DNA of 7,863 nucleotides, taken from an uncultured Oscillospiraceae bacterium (GTDB lineage: Bacteria; Bacillota_A; Clostridia; Oscillospirales; Oscillospiraceae). The notes beneath the pieces were generated by a model. The model was not told the DNA's origin. It searched no databases and saw nothing but the letters and a program-made list of their open reading frames with translations. Positions 5,280-7,863 of this stretch are shown in pieces. The position numbers and the translations under genes are program-made. The stretch lies in contig CAAGIU010000363.1 of assembly GCA_900770015.1 (NCBI GenBank), positions 1-7,863 of the forward strand, given 5' to 3'. The stretch's first letter is position 1; the number at the start of each line of letters is the position of its first letter.

Positions 5280-7619
5280 TCAGATTTCTATGGTGATTTC
5301 GGCATTGCCGCAGCCGGTAAGGACACAGGTGTCACCGTCCATGGTGCTTTCCGCACCGGAAACAGAGGTGGGTACGCCCAAATGCACCAGGGCAACCTGC
5401 CAGGGCTTGATGCTGCTGACGCTGACGGAAATGCTGCCGCCGGTGCGGGTGGCGGAAATGCACGCCTCCACTTCGTTGTCTGCGGAATAGACCTTCGTCT
5501 TCGCGGTCTTCCCATCCCCCAGGGCATAGACCCGGAAGGTCACGCCGTCGGCATAGTCATAGACGGCATCGTCGTCCCGGCTGCCCACGGCGACGATGCT
5601 GTTCTCCCGGGCAAACAGGGGGATGCTGAGGTAGCCGTGCTCCTCCCGGTACCATTTGCCGCCTTCGTGGACGGTGCCGTCCAGCACGCTGGTCCAGGTG
5701 CCCTCCGGCAGGTAGTACTCCGCCATGCCCCGGTCATTGAAAATGGGAGCCACCAGCAGGCTGTCGCCCAGCATATACTGGTCCGCCAGATACTGGCAGC
5801 TGCGGTCCTCCGGGAATTCCAGCACCATGCTGCGCATCATGGGCACGCCGGTCTGGGAGGTCTCCACGGCGTTGCGGTAGAGGTAGGGCATCAGGGAGGC
5901 CTTCAGCCTGGCAAAGAACCGCAGTACGTCCACGGCCTCCTCGTCGTAAGCCCAGGGCACCCGGTAGGAGGTGGAGCCATGGAGCCGGGAATGGGTGGAC
6001 AGCAGGCCGAAGGCGCACCACCGCTTGTAGACATCGGGGGTGGAGGTGGCCTCGAAGCCGCCGATGTCGTGGCTCCAGAAGCCGAAGCCGGAGCTGGTCA
6101 GGGACAGGCCGCCCCGGAGGCTCTCCTCCATGGATTCGTAGTTGGACCAACAGTCGCCGCCCCAGTGCACCGGGAACTTCTGCCCCCCGGCGGTGGCGGA
6201 ACGGGCAAAGACCACGGCTTCCTTTCTGCCCTTCTTCCGGCAGATGACATCGAAGACCACCTTGTTATAGAGGTAGGTGTAGTAATTGTGCATCTTTTGG
6301 GGATCGGAGCCGTCGAAGTAGACGCAGTCGGTGGGGATGCGCTCGCCGAAGTCGGTCTTGAAGCAGTCCACGCCCATGTCCATCAGCCGTTCCAGCTTGG
6401 AGGCGTACCACCGGCAGGCATCGGGATTGGTGAAGTCCACGATGGCCAGACCGGGCTGCCACATATCCCACTGCCAGACGGAGCCGTCGGGACGCTTCAG
6501 GAAGAAGCCCTTCTCCATGCCCTCCCGGAAGATGGCGGACTCCTGACCCACATAGCTGTTGATCCAGACGCAGATCTTCAGCCCCCTGGCCTTCAGGCGC
6601 TTCAGCATCCCCTCGGGGTCCGGGAAGACCCGGTTGTCCCACAGGAAGTCGCACCAGCTGAATTCCTTCATCCAGAAGCAGTCGAAGTGGAAGACCTTCA
6701 GGGGGATGCCCCGGTCCAGCATACCGTCCACAAAGCTGTTCACGGTCTGCTCGTCGTAGTTGGTGGTGAAGGAGGTGGACAGCCACAGGCCAAAGGTCCA
6801 GGGCGCGGGCAGGGCGGGCTTGCCGGTGATGTCGGTGTAGCGCATCAGCACCTGCTTCATGGTGGGGCCGTTGATGAGGAAATAGTCCAGCTTTTCGCCG
6901 GGGACACTGAACGATGCCTTGGTGACCATCTCGGAGGCCACCTCGAAGGAGACCTTCTCCGGGTGGTTGACGAAAACGCCGTAGCCCCGGTTGGAGATGT
7001 AGAAGGGGATGTTCTTATAGGACTGCTCGGTGGAGGTGCCGCCGTCTTCATTCCAGATATCCACGCTCTGACCGTTCTTGACGAAGGGGGTAAACCGCTC
7101 GCCCAGGCCGTAGATCAGCTCGCCTACCCCCAGGGACAGCCGCTGGCGCATATAGGCGTCCTCCGGGCCACGGTCATAGGCCAGGCCCTTCCAGTCGGTC
7201 TTCATGTAAGAAAGATCCTGCCAGCCGGAGGAAGTGACCTTTTCTCCGCCCCGGAAGAATACCAGCTCTCCATTTTCCTTGCTGACCTCCACCCGGAGGC
7301 TGCCGCTGGAGACGATGAGCTTTTCGGGCGTCTCCTGCGCTTTCATGCAGCCGGGGACGGCGGGGGCGATCTCAAAGGCAGGGCCTTTGTCCAGGGCGCC
7401 CAGGTGATGGCAGGTCTGGATGCGCAGCACCTCGGGATAGGGTGCCGTGATCCGGATGGTCAGATTCACGCCGCCCAGGGTATCGCCCCGGTGGTTTACC
7501 CGGTAGGTGGGAGCACAGATGGTGACTTCCTCCCCATCGATTCTGGAGAAATAGACCTGCGCCGGGGAAAAGCAGGCGCAGCCTTCCCTCTGCAGCCAGT
7601 GACCGTTGCTGAATTTCAT
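5280..7619 (-). CDS. yicI: GH31 alpha-xylosidase (YicI type)
   Basis: A 779-residue retaining glycosidase that releases alpha-linked xylose from isoprimeverose and xyloglucan oligosaccharides. It is close to Escherichia coli YicI (772 residues) along its whole length: N-terminal beta-sandwich (about 1-250), (beta/alpha)8 barrel (about 255-590) and C-terminal beta domains. The catalytic Asp in FKTDFGERIPTD (Asp423) and the acid/base Asp in HWGGDCWSNYES (Asp489) are 66 residues apart, the same spacing as YicI Asp416 and Asp482. The xylose-selective FHFDCFWMK motif (Cys314, Phe315), DGSDPQKMHN, GFGFWSHDIGGFE and SHSRLHGS-type (here THSRLHGS) blocks are kept. There is no signal peptide, so it is cytoplasmic. 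ATG at 7619 is preferred: it is 8 nt from GAGAGGA (7628-7634) and gives MKFSNGHW, which lines up with YicI MKISDGNW. ATG at 7625, two codons upstream, is the alternative. It is monocistronic within the window. Confidence 0.97.
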   Translation of the reverse strand: MKFSNGHWLQREGCACFSPAQVYFSRIDGEEVTICAPTYRVNHRGDTLGGVNLTIRITAPYPEVLRIQTCHHLGALDKGPAFEIAPAVPGCMKAQETPEKLIVSSGSLRVEVSKENGELVFFRGGEKVTSSGWQDLSYMKTDWKGLAYDRGPEDAYMRQRLSLGVGELIYGLGERFTPFVKNGQSVDIWNEDGGTSTEQSYKNIPFYISNRGYGVFVNHPEKVSFEVASEMVTKASFSVPGEKLDYFLINGPTMKQVLMRYTDITGKPALPAPWTFGLWLSTSFTTNYDEQTVNSFVDGMLDRGIPLKVFHFDCFWMKEFSWCDFLWDNRVFPDPEGMLKRLKARGLKICVWINSYVGQESAIFREGMEKGFFLKRPDGSVWQWDMWQPGLAIVDFTNPDACRWYASKLERLMDMGVDCFKTDFGERIPTDCVYFDGSDPQKMHNYYTYLYNKVVFDVICRKKGRKEAVVFARSATAGGQKFPVHWGGDCWSNYESMEESLRGGLSLTSSGFGFWSHDIGGFEATSTPDVYKRWCAFGLLSTHSRLHGSTSYRVPWAYDEEAVDVLRFFARLKASLMPYLYRNAVETSQTGVPMMRSMVLEFPEDRSCQYLADQYMLGDSLLVAPIFNDRGMAEYYLPEGTWTSVLDGTVHEGGKWYREEHGYLSIPLFARENSIVAVGSRDDDAVYDYADGVTFRVYALGDGKTAKTKVYSADNEVEACISATRTGGSISVSVSSIKPWQVALVHLGVPTSVSGAESTMDGDTCVLTGCGNAEITIEI

Positions 7620-7627
7620 TGTCATGT

Positions 7628-7634
7628 TCCTCTC
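7628..7634 (-). promoter_or_regulatory. Ribosome binding site of the alpha-xylosidase gene
   Basis: GAGAGGA on the minus strand. It is 8 nt before ATG 7619 but only 2 nt before ATG 7625, which favours the downstream start. Confidence 0.7.
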
Positions 7635-7645
7635 TTCTATGGATT

Positions 7646-7669
7646 GGCGCCCGGGTATAACCCGGCGCC
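7646..7669 (-). promoter_or_regulatory. GC-rich hairpin in the alpha-xylosidase leader
   Basis: GGCGCCCGGGT (7646-7656) pairs with ACCCGGCGCC (7660-7669), giving ten base pairs with one bulged C and a 3-nt loop. It ends about 11 nt upstream of the ribosome binding site. No U-run follows it on the minus strand, so it is not a simple terminator. A 5'-leader stabiliser or a protein-binding dyad are options. Confidence 0.6.
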
Positions 7670-7673
7670 TGAT

Positions 7674-7718
7674 ATTCTGATTTTCGGCTTATGTAAGTGG
7701 CAAATTGGAATTTGGCAA
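7674..7718 (-). promoter_or_regulatory. Candidate promoters for the alpha-xylosidase gene
   Basis: On the minus strand two TTGCCA boxes (5/6 match to a -35) occur. One at 7718-7713 has TACATA (7695-7690) after 17 nt. The other at 7703-7698 has CAGAAT (7679-7674) after 18 nt. The -10 matches are weak (3/6 and 4/6). Either start would place the leader hairpin near the 5' end of the mRNA. The first -35 box lies inside the end motif of the repeat at 7702-7829. Confidence 0.38.
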
Positions 7719-7829
7719 GCAATGACACATGGGGCTGGTATTTTACGGAGCGAAGCGACCTTGGCTCTCCCTTTGGGAGAGCTGGCTGCCCCTTTGGGGC
7801 AGACTGAGAGGGTCCGCCCCAAATTACAC
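7702..7829 (+). repeat. Double-hairpin intergenic repeat, right copy
   Basis: The order is: end motif AAATTGGAATTTGGC (7702-7716, 14 of 15 bases as at 5000), 44 nt, TTGG, hairpin GCTCTCCC/GGGAGAGC (7764-7771 with 7775-7782), hairpin CTGCCCC/GGGGCAG (7786-7792 with 7796-7802), GACTGAGAGGG, then CCGCCCCAAATTACA (7814-7828), which resembles the inverted end at 5205. It has no coding capacity. The copy at 31-135 has the same plan in the opposite orientation. Confidence 0.68.
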
Positions 7830-7852
7830 GCTCCCAGCCATCAAACGGAGTA

Positions 7853-7863
7853 CCCTCTCAGTC
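7853..7863. repeat. Start of a further double-hairpin repeat, cut by the window edge
   Basis: CCCTCTCAGTC is the exact reverse complement of 7802-7812, the outer edge of the hairpin pair in the right copy. This suggests that another unit begins here in the opposite orientation and continues beyond the window. Confidence 0.5.

Overview
The window (7863 bp, GC-rich) looks like a chromosomal segment of a low-passaged or uncultured gut Firmicute, most likely a clostridial Oscillospiraceae/Faecalibacterium-like bacterium. The reasons are strong AGGAGG ribosome binding sites, sigma-A type promoters, a stand-alone RelQ-like alarmone synthetase, intracellular glycosidases of Firmicutes type, and many small palindromic repeats between genes. 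The taxonomic placement is inference; no rRNA or other marker gene is present.

There are four real genes, none truncated and each apparently its own transcription unit. From left to right they are: an SGNH/GDSL hydrolase, probably a carbohydrate O-acetyl esterase (minus, 172-1836); a divergently transcribed GH120 right-handed beta-helix glycosidase, probably a beta-xylosidase (plus, 2121-4118); a small RelA/SpoT-type (p)ppGpp synthetase (minus, 4184-4879), which converges on the GH120 gene across one shared bidirectional terminator; and a GH31 alpha-xylosidase of the YicI type (minus, 5280-7619), ended by a perfect hairpin terminator. All other long open frames are antisense or out-of-frame shadows of these GC-rich genes.

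The three carbohydrate enzymes have no visible signal peptide. Together they suit cytoplasmic finishing of imported plant hemicellulose oligosaccharides: removal of acetyl groups, of beta-linked xylose (xylan side) and of alpha-linked xylose (xyloglucan/isoprimeverose side). No transporter, sensor or regulator gene is in the window, so the locus is a loose catabolic cluster rather than a complete operon. The alarmone synthetase is not obviously part of that pathway.

Non-coding DNA holds most of the unusual structure. Region 1-171 carries a double-hairpin repeat. Region 1837-2120 is a divergent promoter region with a near-consensus promoter for the GH120 gene. Region 4880-5279 (400 bp) has no gene; it holds a putative promoter for the alarmone synthetase, a 12-bp inverted repeat, a 222-bp MITE-like element with 49-nt symmetrical ends, and the GH31 terminator. 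Region 7620-7863 holds the GH31 leader hairpin, candidate promoters and a second double-hairpin repeat, inverted relative to the left one. The repeats share an end motif related to AAATTGTAATTTGGC and appear to form one family of short, non-coding, probably non-autonomous elements. I see no CRISPR array, tRNA, rRNA, prophage or defence system.
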